From: Dokdonia sp. Hel_I_53
GTDB taxonomy: Bacteria; Bacteroidota; Bacteroidia; Flavobacteriales; Flavobacteriaceae
Direction: 5' to 3'
Length of the DNA stretch: 64,000 nt
NCBI RefSeq assembly: GCF_007827465.1
Contig: NZ_VISL01000001.1
Location: 2,003,001 to 2,067,000 of the forward strand
The translations under genes were made by a program, and so were the position numbers. Under the pieces are notes generated by a model. That model was not told where the DNA came from and did not search any database. It worked only from the letters and a program-made list of their open reading frames with translations. This document shows positions 1 to 8,325 of this stretch, in pieces; the stretch's first letter is position 1; every line of letters starts with the position of its first letter.

Positions 1-1240
1 CAAAAAAAGCAATATTTCTGAGGCACAAAAAAATCAAAAAAAGGCTGCTTCTAAAATGAAGCAAATGGGCAATGCTATAGCCCAACAAATGCAAATGTCT
101 GGAGAGAAATCCTTAGAAGAAGATGCACAAATGTTACGACAAGTTTTAGATAATCTTCTGGTTTTTAGCTTCGAAGAAGAGGCTATTATGAATGAATTCA
201 GGCGTATTGATGGTAAGAATCCTAATTATGCTGCAAAATTAAAGCGTCAAAATATTTTAAAGCAAAATTTTACACATATAGATGATAGTCTCTATGCCTT
301 AGCCCTTAGGCAACCTAAGCTTGATGAAGTAATAAACGAAGCCTTAGTAGATATAGATTATAATATGGATAAAGCTCTTGAGCGTTTAGCAGAGAGTGAA
401 ATTAATCAAGGCGTGAGCAGTCAACAATATGTAGTCAGCGGCGCAAACCAACTCGCAGATTTATTGAGTCAATCTCTAGATGATATGCAAAATGCTATGA
501 TGTCTGGAAGTGGTAAAGGTAGTGGTCAAGGAATTCCTCAGCCAGGATCTGGTAGTGGAGGAGGAGAACAACTACCAGATATCATACAAAGCCAAGAACA
601 ACTTAATAAGCAAATGTCAAAGGCGACAGCTTCTAATGAAGGATCTAAGGGAAGTTCATCTAGTCAAGGAGGAAAAGATGAAGAGCCTGGCAAAACACCA
701 AGTGCCAATAATGAAAACAACCAAGGAGAAGGTAAAGGCAACGAAGGTATTTCATCCAGCCCAAATAATTCAGCATCTGGTAATAGTAATGAGGGAGATA
801 ATCCCAATAATCAAGACGATTATCAACAAGGTTTACTATACGAGATATATAAGCAACAATCTAAACTACGTCAACAACTAGAAGATGCTATCCAGAAGGA
901 AGGAGTAGGTAATGGCGCTCAGCAATTAGTTCGAGACATGGAAAATGTAGAACAACAATTATTGGACAAAGGCTTTTCTAACGAGGTTTTAGAAAAAATG
1001 CTTAATCTCAAGCACAAATTATTGAAGTTAGAAAGTGCCACATTACAGCAAGGAGAAGATAAAAAAAGGGAATCTGCAACTAATATATTGGAGTATGACA
1101 ATAGCCTTAATTCTCTTCTCAACACGGCAAAGCAATATTTTAACACTACAGAAATTTTAAGTAGAAAAGCACTGCCCATTAAAGAAGAATATAAAAAGAA
1201 AATTCAAGATTATTTCCAAGAAACTGATGATAGAATTTAA
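1..1240 (+). CDS. DUF4175-type large coiled-coil protein, C-terminal part (5' end outside window)
   Basis: The reading frame is open from base 2, before the first ATG at 56, so this is the tail of a longer protein and not a 394-residue gene. About 412 residues are visible. They are Gln/Glu/Lys-rich helical sequence, then a Gly/Ser/Asn-rich low-complexity stretch of about 110 residues in the middle, then more helical sequence. The assignment to the DUF4175 family rests on the composition and on the order DUF4175-ybeY-mnmG, which is common in Flavobacteriia. The function is unknown. The family usually has N-terminal membrane helices, which are not visible here. The stop overlaps the ybeY start by 14 bases, suggesting translational coupling. 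Confidence 0.7.
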   Translation, partial: KKSNISEAQKNQKKAASKMKQMGNAIAQQMQMSGEKSLEEDAQMLRQVLDNLLVFSFEEEAIMNEFRRIDGKNPNYAAKLKRQNILKQNFTHIDDSLYALALRQPKLDEVINEALVDIDYNMDKALERLAESEINQGVSSQQYVVSGANQLADLLSQSLDDMQNAMMSGSGKGSGQGIPQPGSGSGGGEQLPDIIQSQEQLNKQMSKATASNEGSKGSSSSQGGKDEEPGKTPSANNENNQGEGKGNEGISSSPNNSASGNSNEGDNPNNQDDYQQGLLYEIYKQQSKLRQQLEDAIQKEGVGNGAQQLVRDMENVEQQLLDKGFSNEVLEKMLNLKHKLLKLESATLQQGEDKKRESATNILEYDNSLNSLLNTAKQYFNTTEILSRKALPIKEEYKKKIQDYFQETDDRI

Positions 1241-1637
1241 TAGTACAAACGAATTTCAAATAGTCAATCCGGAGCGCATTATTCTATGGTTGTCAAATGT
1301 AATTATCTCTGAAAAAAAGGATATTGGCGAGATTAATTTTATATTCTGTGATGACGCCTATTTACATAAACTTAATGTTGATTTTCTGAACCACGATACC
1401 CTTACTGATATTATAAGTTTTGACTACTCTCAGGGTAATGTTTTAAATGGTGACATCTATATTTCTACACAAAGAGTAGAGGAAAACGCAAGTGATTTTA
1501 ATGTCTCTTTTAGTGATGAATTATGTCGGGTAATGGTACACGGCATACTGCACTACTGTGGCTACAAGGATAAATTAGAAGAGGAGAAAAAGTTAATGCG
1601 TAGCAAGGAAAATTTATACCTAGCCTTAATGGGGTAG
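1227..1637 (+). CDS. ybeY: Endoribonuclease YbeY, rRNA maturation factor
   Basis: This 136-residue protein is a single-strand endoribonuclease involved in 16S rRNA 3' maturation and ribosome quality control. The zinc-site motif HGILHYCGYKD is visible, with ligands H105 and H109 and D115 where many bacteria have a third histidine. The length is normal for the shorter Bacteroidota form. The start overlaps the end of the upstream DUF4175-type gene by 14 bases and mnmG follows after about 150 bases. Family assignment rests on the metal motif and on gene order. Confidence 0.9.
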   Translation: MIEFNSTNEFQIVNPERIILWLSNVIISEKKDIGEINFIFCDDAYLHKLNVDFLNHDTLTDIISFDYSQGNVLNGDIYISTQRVEENASDFNVSFSDELCRVMVHGILHYCGYKDKLEEEKKLMRSKENLYLALMG

Positions 1638-1695
1638 TATTTTTCTTACGCCCTCAAAATCATTTAATATCTGTGCTATACACTTTATAACTGTG

Positions 1696-1703
1696 TATCT
1701 TTG
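1696..1703 (+). promoter_or_regulatory. Bacteroidota -7 box (TATCTTTG) upstream of mnmG
   Basis: TATCTTTG fits TAnnTTTG and lies 87 bases before the mnmG start. No clear TTG/TTTG lies at the expected -33 spacing, so support is partial. Transcription from here would put the dispersed palindrome (1728-1741) and the parS-type site (1775-1790) in the mnmG leader. Confidence 0.4.
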
Positions 1704-1727
1704 CATGTTAATTTTAAAACCGAATAC

Positions 1728-1741
1728 GCTTTCGCGAAAGC
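1728..1741. repeat. Dispersed palindrome GCTTTCGCGAAAGC, intergenic (ybeY-mnmG)
   Basis: This is a perfect 14-base self-complementary copy. It lies between ybeY and mnmG, 33 bases before a parS-type site. Confidence 0.9.
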
Positions 1742-1774
1742 AGAATCTTTTACTTTTCTCTTTCTAAGATAGTA

Positions 1775-1790
1775 TGTTCCACGTGAAACA
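1775..1790. promoter_or_regulatory. parS-type ParB binding site 1
   Basis: The 16-mer TGTTCCACGTGAAACA is identical to the well known Bacillus subtilis parS consensus, which ParB/Spo0J proteins of many phyla recognise. It abuts the ATG of mnmG at 1791. With a second near-perfect site just after mnmG it suggests an origin-proximal chromosome-segregation locus. ParB binding here is inference. Confidence 0.85.
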
Positions 1791-3668
1791 ATGAGTCTAT
1801 TTCTAGATACATATGATGTAATCGTAGTTGGTGCTGGTCATGCAGGTTGTGAAGCCGCCACCGCTGCTGCTAATATGGGAAGTTCAACACTTCTTATCAC
1901 TATGAATTTGCAAAACATTGCACAAATGTCTTGCAATCCTGCCATGGGTGGTATTGCAAAAGGGCAAATCGTCCGTGAGATTGATGCCTTAGGTGGTTAT
2001 AGTGGGATTGTCTCAGACAAGACAGCAATCCAATTTAAGATGCTCAATAAATCAAAGGGTCCTGCTATGTGGTCTCCACGAGTTCAAAGCGATAGGATGC
2101 GATTTGCAGAAGAGTGGAGATTGCGTTTAGAAAGAACACCCAATCTTGATTTTTATCAAGAAATGGTAAGTGGCCTTATTGTGGAAAATGATTCTGTAGT
2201 AGGGGTGCGAACTTCTCTTGGTATAGAAGTTAGAGGCAGGTCTGTGGTTCTTACAAATGGCACTTTTCTAAATGGCTTGATTCATATAGGAGATAAACAA
2301 TTTGGTGGTGGAAGAGCAGGAGAGAGAGCGGCTACGGGAATCACGGAACAGTTATTAAGCCTCGGTTTTGAATCTGGAAGGATGAAAACAGGAACACCTC
2401 CTAGAGTGGATGGAAGGTCTTTAGACTTTTCTAAGATGATCATTCAACCTGGAGATGAAAGACCAGAAAAATTTTCTTACTCAGAAGAAACAACTCCTTT
2501 ACGTAAACAAAGAGCTTGTCACATGACGTATACCTCTCCAGAAGTTCACGATCTTTTGCGTGAGGGTTTTGATCGTTCTCCTATGTTTAACGGAAGAATA
2601 AAATCTTTAGGTCCTAGATATTGTCCTTCTATAGAAGATAAGATTAACAGATTTGCAGATAAGGATAGACATCAATTATTCATTGAACCAGAAGGATGGG
2701 ATACTTGTGAGATTTACGTGAATGGATTCTCTACTTCATTGCCAGAAGATGTACAGTTTAATGCGCTACGTTCTGTTGTAGGTTTTGAAAATGTAAAGTT
2801 TTTTAGACCAGGATATGCGATAGAATATGATTATTTCCCACCTACACAATTAAAACATACGTTAGAAACAAAACTTGTAAGTGGTTTATATTTTGCTGGT
2901 CAAATTAATGGAACCACAGGTTATGAAGAAGCAGCTTCGCAGGGATTAATGGCTGGGATGAATGCGCATCTCAAGGTGAAAGAAAAAGATCCATTCACAC
3001 TTAAAAGGGATGAAGCTTATATAGGAGTTCTTATTGATGATTTAATTACGAAAGGAACAGAAGAGCCATACAGAATGTTTACTTCTCGTGCTGAGTATAG
3101 AACACTACTTCGACAAGATAACGCAGACGAACGCTTAACACCGCTTTCAAATGCTGTAGGTTTAGCTAGTGATTTACGACTTCAAACAATGGAAAAGAAA
3201 AAGCAAGAAGCTAACCAACTAGTTCGATTTTTTGAAGAAACTAGTATTCTTCCAGAGGAAGTTAATCATATTTTAGAAGAACGTGGTTCATCTCCTATGC
3301 GACAATCTGATAAAATGTATAAAGTTTTCTCAAGACCTCAAATACATCTCGACGATATGGTTTCTTTTGATAAAGTTGCTACATATATCAAAGATCATAA
3401 TCTATCACAAGAAGTTCTTGAACAAGCAGAGATTAAAATTAAGTATGCTGGATATATTGAAAAAGAAAAAGCAAACGCAGATAAATTACAGCGACTCGAA
3501 AACATTAAAATCCCAGATGATTTTGATTATTCCAAATTAAAATCTTTATCCTTTGAAGCTCGAGAAAAATTATCAAAAATTAGACCTGTTACCATTTCTC
3601 AGGCATCACGTGTAAGTGGCGTTTCACCATCAGATATAAGCGTCATGTTGGTTTATATGGGTAGATAA
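1791..3668 (+). CDS. mnmG: tRNA uridine-5-carboxymethylaminomethyl modification enzyme MnmG (GidA)
   Basis: The 625 residues match the full length of the family. MnmG acts with MnmE to make cmnm5U at the wobble position of tRNAs, using FAD, NADH and methylenetetrahydrofolate. The N-terminal dinucleotide motif [13 protein letters not shown] (residues 11-23) binds [16 protein letters not shown] in the middle and [18 protein letters not shown] near the C-terminus are typical of the family. The ATG at 1791 directly follows a parS-type site, and a second site lies 6 bases after the stop. The gene is often origin-linked in bacteria, which fits these sites. Confidence 0.97.
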   Translation: MSLFLDTYDVIVVGAGHAGCEAATAAANMGSSTLLITMNLQNIAQMSCNPAMGGIAKGQIVREIDALGGYSGIVSDKTAIQFKMLNKSKGPAMWSPRVQSDRMRFAEEWRLRLERTPNLDFYQEMVSGLIVENDSVVGVRTSLGIEVRGRSVVLTNGTFLNGLIHIGDKQFGGGRAGERAATGITEQLLSLGFESGRMKTGTPPRVDGRSLDFSKMIIQPGDERPEKFSYSEETTPLRKQRACHMTYTSPEVHDLLREGFDRSPMFNGRIKSLGPRYCPSIEDKINRFADKDRHQLFIEPEGWDTCEIYVNGFSTSLPEDVQFNALRSVVGFENVKFFRPGYAIEYDYFPPTQLKHTLETKLVSGLYFAGQINGTTGYEEAASQGLMAGMNAHLKVKEKDPFTLKRDEAYIGVLIDDLITKGTEEPYRMFTSRAEYRTLLRQDNADERLTPLSNAVGLASDLRLQTMEKKKQEANQLVRFFEETSILPEEVNHILEERGSSPMRQSDKMYKVFSRPQIHLDDMVSFDKVATYIKDHNLSQEVLEQAEIKIKYAGYIEKEKANADKLQRLENIKIPDDFDYSKLKSLSFEAREKLSKIRPVTISQASRVSGVSPSDISVMLVYMGR

Positions 3669-3674
3669 TTTTAA

Positions 3675-3690
3675 AGTTCCACGTGAAACA
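3675..3690. promoter_or_regulatory. parS-type ParB binding site 2
   Basis: AGTTCCACGTGAAACA matches the parS 16-mer at 15 of 16 positions, differing only at the first base. It begins 6 bases after the mnmG stop, about 1.9 kb from site 1. Confidence 0.75.
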
Positions 3691-3742
3691 AAATAAAAAA
3701 GTGTTTCCCAAATTGAATTTTTAATATCATTCTATTGTATTT

Positions 3743-4585
3743 ATGTTTAAAGATATTGAGGTTAAAGATCATTCTATTAGTCAGCAAACTTTCGTATTAA
3801 GATATGATAAGGATTTGCATATGTACTATACAGATCCAAAACCAGCGTTAAAGGATTTGCCTAATTATTATGAAAGTGAGGATTACATTTCTCATACAGA
3901 TAGTAAAAGATCTTTATTTGACATTGCATACCAGAGTGTAAAAAAGATCTCTCTTATCCAAAAGCATAAACTATTACGTTCATTTCATGACGAAAAAGGG
4001 AGTGTGTTAGATATTGGAGCTGGCACAGGAGACTTTATCAATTACCTTTCTAAGAAAAATTGGAAAGTGAGTGGGGTAGAGCCTAATCCCAAAGCAAGGC
4101 TTCTGGCTCAAAAAAAAGGGTTGCAACTGCAAGAAAATCTTAAAGATATAAATAGCTCATTTGAGTGTATTACCATGTGGCATGTTTTGGAACACGTTTA
4201 TGATTTAGAGAATCACATAAAATGGCTCAAAAGCCACCTCAAGAAAAATGGAACTTTGTTTGTAGCGGTTCCAAACTTTGAGGCTTATGATGCTTCTTAT
4301 TATAATTCTTATTGGGCAGCTTTTGATGTCCCTAGACATCTCTATCATTTTTCTCAAAAATCTGTTGTGAAAATTTTTGACAAAGTTGGACTTGAGGTTG
4401 TCGCAATAAAGCCTTTAAAATTTGATGCCTATTACGTGAGCTTACTCTCTGAAAAATATCTTTCTAAGAAAATTAATTTTTTACGTGCGTTTAAAGTAGC
4501 TACAAAGTCTAACTTGAGAGCAAGAAAATCTTGTGGCTATTCATCACAAATATATGTTATAAAACACGTTAAAAATCAAAAATAG
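3743..4585 (+). CDS. Class I SAM-dependent methyltransferase
   Basis: This 280-residue soluble protein has the SAM-binding motif I VLDIGAGTGD at residues 88-97 and an acidic-hairpin/post-motif region around MWHVLEHVYDLENH. The arrangement is that of the Methyltransf_23/UbiG-like group, often acting on small molecules, quinones or sugars. The substrate cannot be read from the sequence. The gene follows mnmG in the same direction, an order recurrent in Flavobacteriia. The start at 3743 gives a normal length, with residues 10-50 (Tyr-rich) preceding the Rossmann core as in relatives. Confidence 0.85.
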   Translation: MFKDIEVKDHSISQQTFVLRYDKDLHMYYTDPKPALKDLPNYYESEDYISHTDSKRSLFDIAYQSVKKISLIQKHKLLRSFHDEKGSVLDIGAGTGDFINYLSKKNWKVSGVEPNPKARLLAQKKGLQLQENLKDINSSFECITMWHVLEHVYDLENHIKWLKSHLKKNGTLFVAVPNFEAYDASYYNSYWAAFDVPRHLYHFSQKSVVKIFDKVGLEVVAIKPLKFDAYYVSLLSEKYLSKKINFLRAFKVATKSNLRARKSCGYSSQIYVIKHVKNQK

Positions 4586-4816
4586 CCGTTTTAAGCCACT
4601 TTAAACTCTTTATCTATATACTTTGCTGGTAGAATTTTTATACACTCTTAAAACTAATGCAGCGGCTCGTTTTTATATAGCTATATTCTATTAAAAATAA
4701 AAAATTAATATATAATCTTTATTCTTAGAGTTGACACCATATTAGTGTTTTCATTATACAAAATAGTGGTGATTAAATTTTATATCATATTTTCGCCAAA
4801 ATTAAAAATTTATATC

Positions 4817-5338
4817 ATGAAAAAATTATTTGTAATCGCAGCTACTGCATTATTATCTCTGTCATGTACTCAACAAAAAACAGGTTATGTTGATACAGAA
4901 GAACTTTTAACTGAATATAATGAGCTTAAGGAAACAAAAGACATGTTTAGTGCAAAAGGAGATGCAATTAATGCAGAATTAGAGCCAAAAATCCAAGCAT
5001 ATCAGATTAAAGAAGATCTTTTTAGAAAAAATGGTCCTTCTATGGCTCGTAAAGAGGCCGAAAAGCAATATGCTGCTCTGAATGCAGAAGCACAGCAGTT
5101 ACAGCAAGAACGTCAGATGAAAATTGGCCAATTACAAACCGAGAGTCAAGGTGCAATTGATAGCTTAATAAAGAAGGTAAAGGATAAAGTAAAATCTTAT
5201 GGTCAAGCAAAAGGATATGATTTTATCTATGGATCTAACGATGCAGGAAGCGTACTTTATGGAAAAGATGAATTAAATCTTACAGAAGAAATTCTTGCAG
5301 AATTAAATTCAGAATACGATTCAGAAATAGAGGATTAA
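4817..5338 (+). CDS. OmpH/Skp-like periplasmic chaperone, predicted lipoprotein
   Basis: The chosen start is the ATG at 4817, not 4745, because it begins a clean lipoprotein signal (MKKLFVIAATALLSLSC, Cys17 as lipidation site). The mature protein of about 155 residues has a long Lys/Glu/Gln-rich coiled coil (about residues 45-125), then a compact end with FIYGSNDAGSVLYG. That ending is typical of the OmpH/Skp family, which escorts outer-membrane proteins across the periplasm. Unlike classical Skp it would be membrane-anchored by lipid. The gene is monocistronic and followed by a strong terminator. Confidence 0.8.
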   Translation: MKKLFVIAATALLSLSCTQQKTGYVDTEELLTEYNELKETKDMFSAKGDAINAELEPKIQAYQIKEDLFRKNGPSMARKEAEKQYAALNAEAQQLQQERQMKIGQLQTESQGAIDSLIKKVKDKVKSYGQAKGYDFIYGSNDAGSVLYGKDELNLTEEILAELNSEYDSEIED

Positions 5339-5357
5339 CTTCAAGAATTATATGATT

Positions 5358-5388
5358 AAAAAAGGGTGCTGAAACGCACCTTTTTTTT
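5358..5388 (+). terminator. Rho-independent terminator after the OmpH-like gene
   Basis: GGTGC (5365-5369) pairs with GCACC (5376-5380) around a 6-base loop. An A run precedes the stem and eight T follow it, extending the stem by A-T pairs. Confidence 0.85.
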
Positions 5389-5642
5389 ATTCTCAATTAC
5401 CAAAATCATCTAATTATTTTTTAGAATTCCTACTATAATTCTCTATAAAAGATGGCGTTTTAAATCCATTGAATTTAAGCCCAGCTTTAAACTTTTTAAA
5501 GAATATCTAGATTTTACCTTGTAAAGGAGAAAATATTGTGATTTTAGCATTTAAATTGTATTTAGATTACTAAAAATAAAAAATATTTAAGCCTAAAAAA
5601 ATATTTAGTCGCATCTAAACGATTTAACATTTAATTGATATT
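5389..5642. other. AT-rich gap between convergent genes, no feature seen
   Basis: About 250 bases lie between the terminator of the OmpH-like gene and the end of the oppositely oriented delta' gene. No ORF, RNA-like fold or repeat was recognised in it. Confidence 0.5.
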
Positions 5643-6791
5643 CTATGACTTAGTATGTAATAGCTTAGTAAGTTTTATAGATAAATCAGTGAAAATAATT
5701 TTTGCATTACCATTTCTTTCGATATGGTACGAAGCTTCTTGAACTGCTTCTACGATAGGAAAAATATTGTTATTATGTATAAAAGGTGCAAATTTTGAAA
5801 GTTCAAAACCGGTTTCCATTTCCATAAAAACAAGATCATTTGCTTTATAATTTTTGAGTAAGGCTTGACGAAAGATTTGCACACAAAATTCAAGGAAATT
5901 TTTTTGAGTTTCTCGACCTGATTTTGCAATCGTTTCACTCCACTGCATTAGGTCTAAAATGGCATCTTTTTTTCGCTTTGCTTGAAAGGCAGTTCTCACC
6001 CAAGAGACAAACCATTTTTCAAACTCTATGTCATCACCATCTTGATTTAATAAATGGATTGCTTTATTATAATCCCCTTGGGCTTGATGGGCAATTTTGT
6101 TTGCAATTGAGACCGGTACTGGATAATTTGTTTCTAAGGCTTGGGCAATCTGTGGCTCACTTAGTTTTGGGAAGTGCAAGACTTGGCATCTCGACTTTAT
6201 GGTATCTATGATCCCGTCTTCACTTTCAGACAGCAAAAGAAACAATGTTTTTTCTGGAGGTTCTTCAAGTAACTTAAGCAATTTGTTAGAAGCACTGGTA
6301 TGCATTTTATCAATGCCCCAAATAATCATCACCTTGTACCCCCCTTCATACGCTTTTAATGAGAGTGACTTGTTAATTTCAGAGGCTTCATTGACGCCTA
6401 TTTGACCCTGTTTTTTCTCTATACCAATATGCTGGTGCCATTCATAGAGATCTCCGTAAGGATTTTCTTGTACAAACGAGCGCCAGTCATTCATAAACAA
6501 ATTTGAGACTGGATTTTTCTTTACGTCTCCGTTGATAGCAACTGGAAAAGCAAAATGCAAATCTGGATGAGAAAGCGACTCAAACTTTAAATTACAGGCT
6601 TGATTACCATTTAAATTTTCACTCCCAGTATTAGAGCATAATATATATTGCGCATATGCAATCGCCATAGGTAACACACCTACTCCCGAAGGACCTATAA
6701 ATAGTTGTGCGTGCGCAATGCGGCCAGCATCGACACTCGTTGTGAGGTGATTCTTAATAAACTCTTGGCCTACGATACTTGAAAATTGCAT
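5643..6791 (-). CDS. holB: DNA polymerase III subunit delta'
   Basis: This is a clamp-loader subunit of the AAA+ superfamily, 382 residues. VGQEFIKNHL opens the protein, GPSGVGVLPMA replaces the P-loop, and the lysine that contacts ATP is absent. That fits delta', which does not hydrolyse ATP in the E. coli complex. KLLKLLEEPPEKTLFLL and the arginine-finger SRC motif (IKSRCQVLHF) are typical. The C-terminal collar region follows. The gene is convergent with the OmpH-like gene and divergent from pgk. Confidence 0.9.
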   Translation of the reverse strand: MQFSSIVGQEFIKNHLTTSVDAGRIAHAQLFIGPSGVGVLPMAIAYAQYILCSNTGSENLNGNQACNLKFESLSHPDLHFAFPVAINGDVKKNPVSNLFMNDWRSFVQENPYGDLYEWHQHIGIEKKQGQIGVNEASEINKSLSLKAYEGGYKVMIIWGIDKMHTSASNKLLKLLEEPPEKTLFLLLSESEDGIIDTIKSRCQVLHFPKLSEPQIAQALETNYPVPVSIANKIAHQAQGDYNKAIHLLNQDGDDIEFEKWFVSWVRTAFQAKRKKDAILDLMQWSETIAKSGRETQKNFLEFCVQIFRQALLKNYKANDLVFMEMETGFELSKFAPFIHNNNIFPIVEAVQEASYHIERNGNAKIIFTDLSIKLTKLLHTKS

Positions 6792-6795
6792 AAGG

Positions 6796-6803
6796 CAAAT
6801 ATA
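6796..6803 (-). promoter_or_regulatory. -7 box TATATTTG for the delta' gene (minus strand)
   Basis: CAAATATA on the plus strand reads TATATTTG on the minus strand, 5 bases upstream of the ATG. The transcript would be nearly leaderless. No convincing -33 TTG was found. Confidence 0.4.
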
Positions 6804-6859
6804 ATGCTCAACAGATAAAGAGGTATACCTTCTTATCTAAATATAGAGTGTGTGAGTAC

Positions 6860-6873
6860 GCTTTCGCGAAAGC
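6860..6873. repeat. Dispersed palindrome, perfect, in the holB-pgk divergent region
   Basis: This is a full-length copy with the extended flanks TACGCTTTCGCGAAAGCGTA. It lies between two divergent genes and upstream of the pgk promoter. Confidence 0.9.
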
Positions 6874-6934
6874 GTAAATCGATGATAAATGGATAATTTT
6901 AGTGTCCTTAAACTAGCAAGTTTTGAAAATAAGC

Positions 6935-6964
6935 TTTGACTACCAATGACAAAAGGTATATTTG
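6935..6964 (+). promoter_or_regulatory. Bacteroidota-type promoter of pgk
   Basis: TTTG at 6935-6938, an 18-base spacer and TATATTTG at 6957-6964 match the Flavobacterium promoter pattern TTG-N17-23-TAnnTTTG. The pgk ATG follows 22 bases downstream. Confidence 0.7.
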
Positions 6965-6986
6965 CTAGTAAAAATTTTTATAGAGG

Positions 6987-8171
6987 ATGAAAACTATTGC
7001 AGACATAAATTTTGAAGATAAAAAAGCCTTAATTCGTGTTGATTTCAACGTACCATTAGATGATAATGGAGAAATCACGGATGTAACTCGTATTGAAGCG
7101 GCAAAAACCACGATTTTAAAAGTATTAGAAGATGGCGGTGCCGCAATATTGATGTCCCACCTAGGAAGACCAAAAAATAAAGAAGAGGAATTCTCACTAG
7201 GTCAACTTTGCAGTAAAATTTCTGAAGTAATAGGTGTTGAAGTAAATTTTGTAGATGATTGTGTAGGTCCAGAAGCAACAAAAGCTGCAGCAGAGTTGGA
7301 AATGGGTAAAATTTTACTTCTTGAAAACTTAAGATTCTACCAAGAGGAGACAGAAGGTGATCTTGACTTTGCTAAGCAATTAAGTGAGCTGGGAGATGTA
7401 TATGTAAGTGACGCGTTTGGCACCGCACATAGAGCTCACGCCTCAACAACGGTTATTGCGCAATTTTTCCCAGAAAATAAATGTTTTGGAGCGTTACTTG
7501 CTAAGGAAATAGAGAGCTTAGACCGTGTGTTAAACAATAGCGAGCGCCCTGTATTAGCAATCTTAGGCGGCTCTAAGGTATCATCAAAAATTACGGTAAT
7601 TGAAAATATTTTAGATAAAGTAGATGAAATGATAATTGGGGGAGGAATGGCATTTACATTTATAAAAGCTCAAGGTGGACAAATAGGAGATTCTATTTGT
7701 GAAGATGATAAAATGGATCTTGCATTGGATATTTTGAAAAAAGCAAAAGAAAAAAATGTTCAAATTCATTTACCGATAGATGTTATTGCTGCAGATGAAT
7801 TTTCAAACGATGCAAATACCAGAGTAAGCGAGATAAACAAAATTGAAGAAGGATGGCAAGGATTAGATGCTGGTCCTAAATCACGAGTTGTGTTGGATGC
7901 AGTTGTTAATAGAGCAAGAACTATTTTGTGGAATGGACCACTAGGTGTTTTTGAGCTTGAAAACTTTGCTGGTGGCACTATAGCTTTAGGTAAGAGTATA
8001 GCTCAAGCAACACAAAATGGTGCATTCTCCCTTGTAGGAGGAGGAGATAGTGTGGCAGCCGTCAAGCAATTTGGATTTGACGATCAAGTAAGTTATGTAT
8101 CTACGGGTGGTGGTGCTATGCTTGAGATGTTAGAAGGTAAAACATTACCGGGGATTGCTGCAATACAGTGA
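6987..8171 (+). CDS. pgk: Phosphoglycerate kinase
   Basis: Phosphoglycerate kinase transfers the phosphate of 1,3-bisphosphoglycerate to ADP in glycolysis, and runs in reverse in gluconeogenesis. The 394 residues match the family. RVDFNVPLDDNGEITDVTRI near the N-terminus carries the conserved substrate-binding Arg/Asp/Asn residues. The loop MSHLGRPK, the inter-domain segment LAILGGSKVSSK and the nucleotide-binding LVGGGDSVAAVKQFG are intact. It is monocistronic and preceded by a recognisable promoter. Confidence 0.97.
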   Translation: MKTIADINFEDKKALIRVDFNVPLDDNGEITDVTRIEAAKTTILKVLEDGGAAILMSHLGRPKNKEEEFSLGQLCSKISEVIGVEVNFVDDCVGPEATKAAAELEMGKILLLENLRFYQEETEGDLDFAKQLSELGDVYVSDAFGTAHRAHASTTVIAQFFPENKCFGALLAKEIESLDRVLNNSERPVLAILGGSKVSSKITVIENILDKVDEMIIGGGMAFTFIKAQGGQIGDSICEDDKMDLALDILKKAKEKNVQIHLPIDVIAADEFSNDANTRVSEINKIEEGWQGLDAGPKSRVVLDAVVNRARTILWNGPLGVFELENFAGGTIALGKSIAQATQNGAFSLVGGGDSVAAVKQFGFDDQVSYVSTGGGAMLEMLEGKTLPGIAAIQ

Positions 8172-8281
8172 TGGTGAAGTTGTATTTCAGTTTTCTTGTA
8201 AAATAAAGGAGGTCAAAAGGGGATGCTTCTTGCATTGCATGTAGAGAAAAAGACATGTTAATCTTATTTGTGTCTTAGAAA

Positions 8282-8314
8282 TTTTTTGAACCACACGATT
8301 TTCCCGTATATTTC
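8282..8314 (+). promoter_or_regulatory. Possible promoter of the lytic transglycosylase gene
   Basis: TTTTTTG ends at 8288. After 18 bases TATATTTC (8307-8314) matches TAnnTTTG except for the last base. The ATG is at 8326. Confidence 0.4.
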
Positions 8315-8325
8315 GTTACGTCACT

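Noticed and set aside
510..881. 123-codon frame inside the DUF4175-type gene
   Set aside because: It lies wholly within a confident gene in another frame, over the low-complexity part, and has no family features.
4731..4760. Sigma70-like promoter TTGACA-N18-TATACA before the OmpH-like gene
   Set aside because: Bacteroidota primary sigma factors use a different consensus (TTTG and TAnnTTTG). A proteobacterial-type match in AT-rich DNA is weak evidence.
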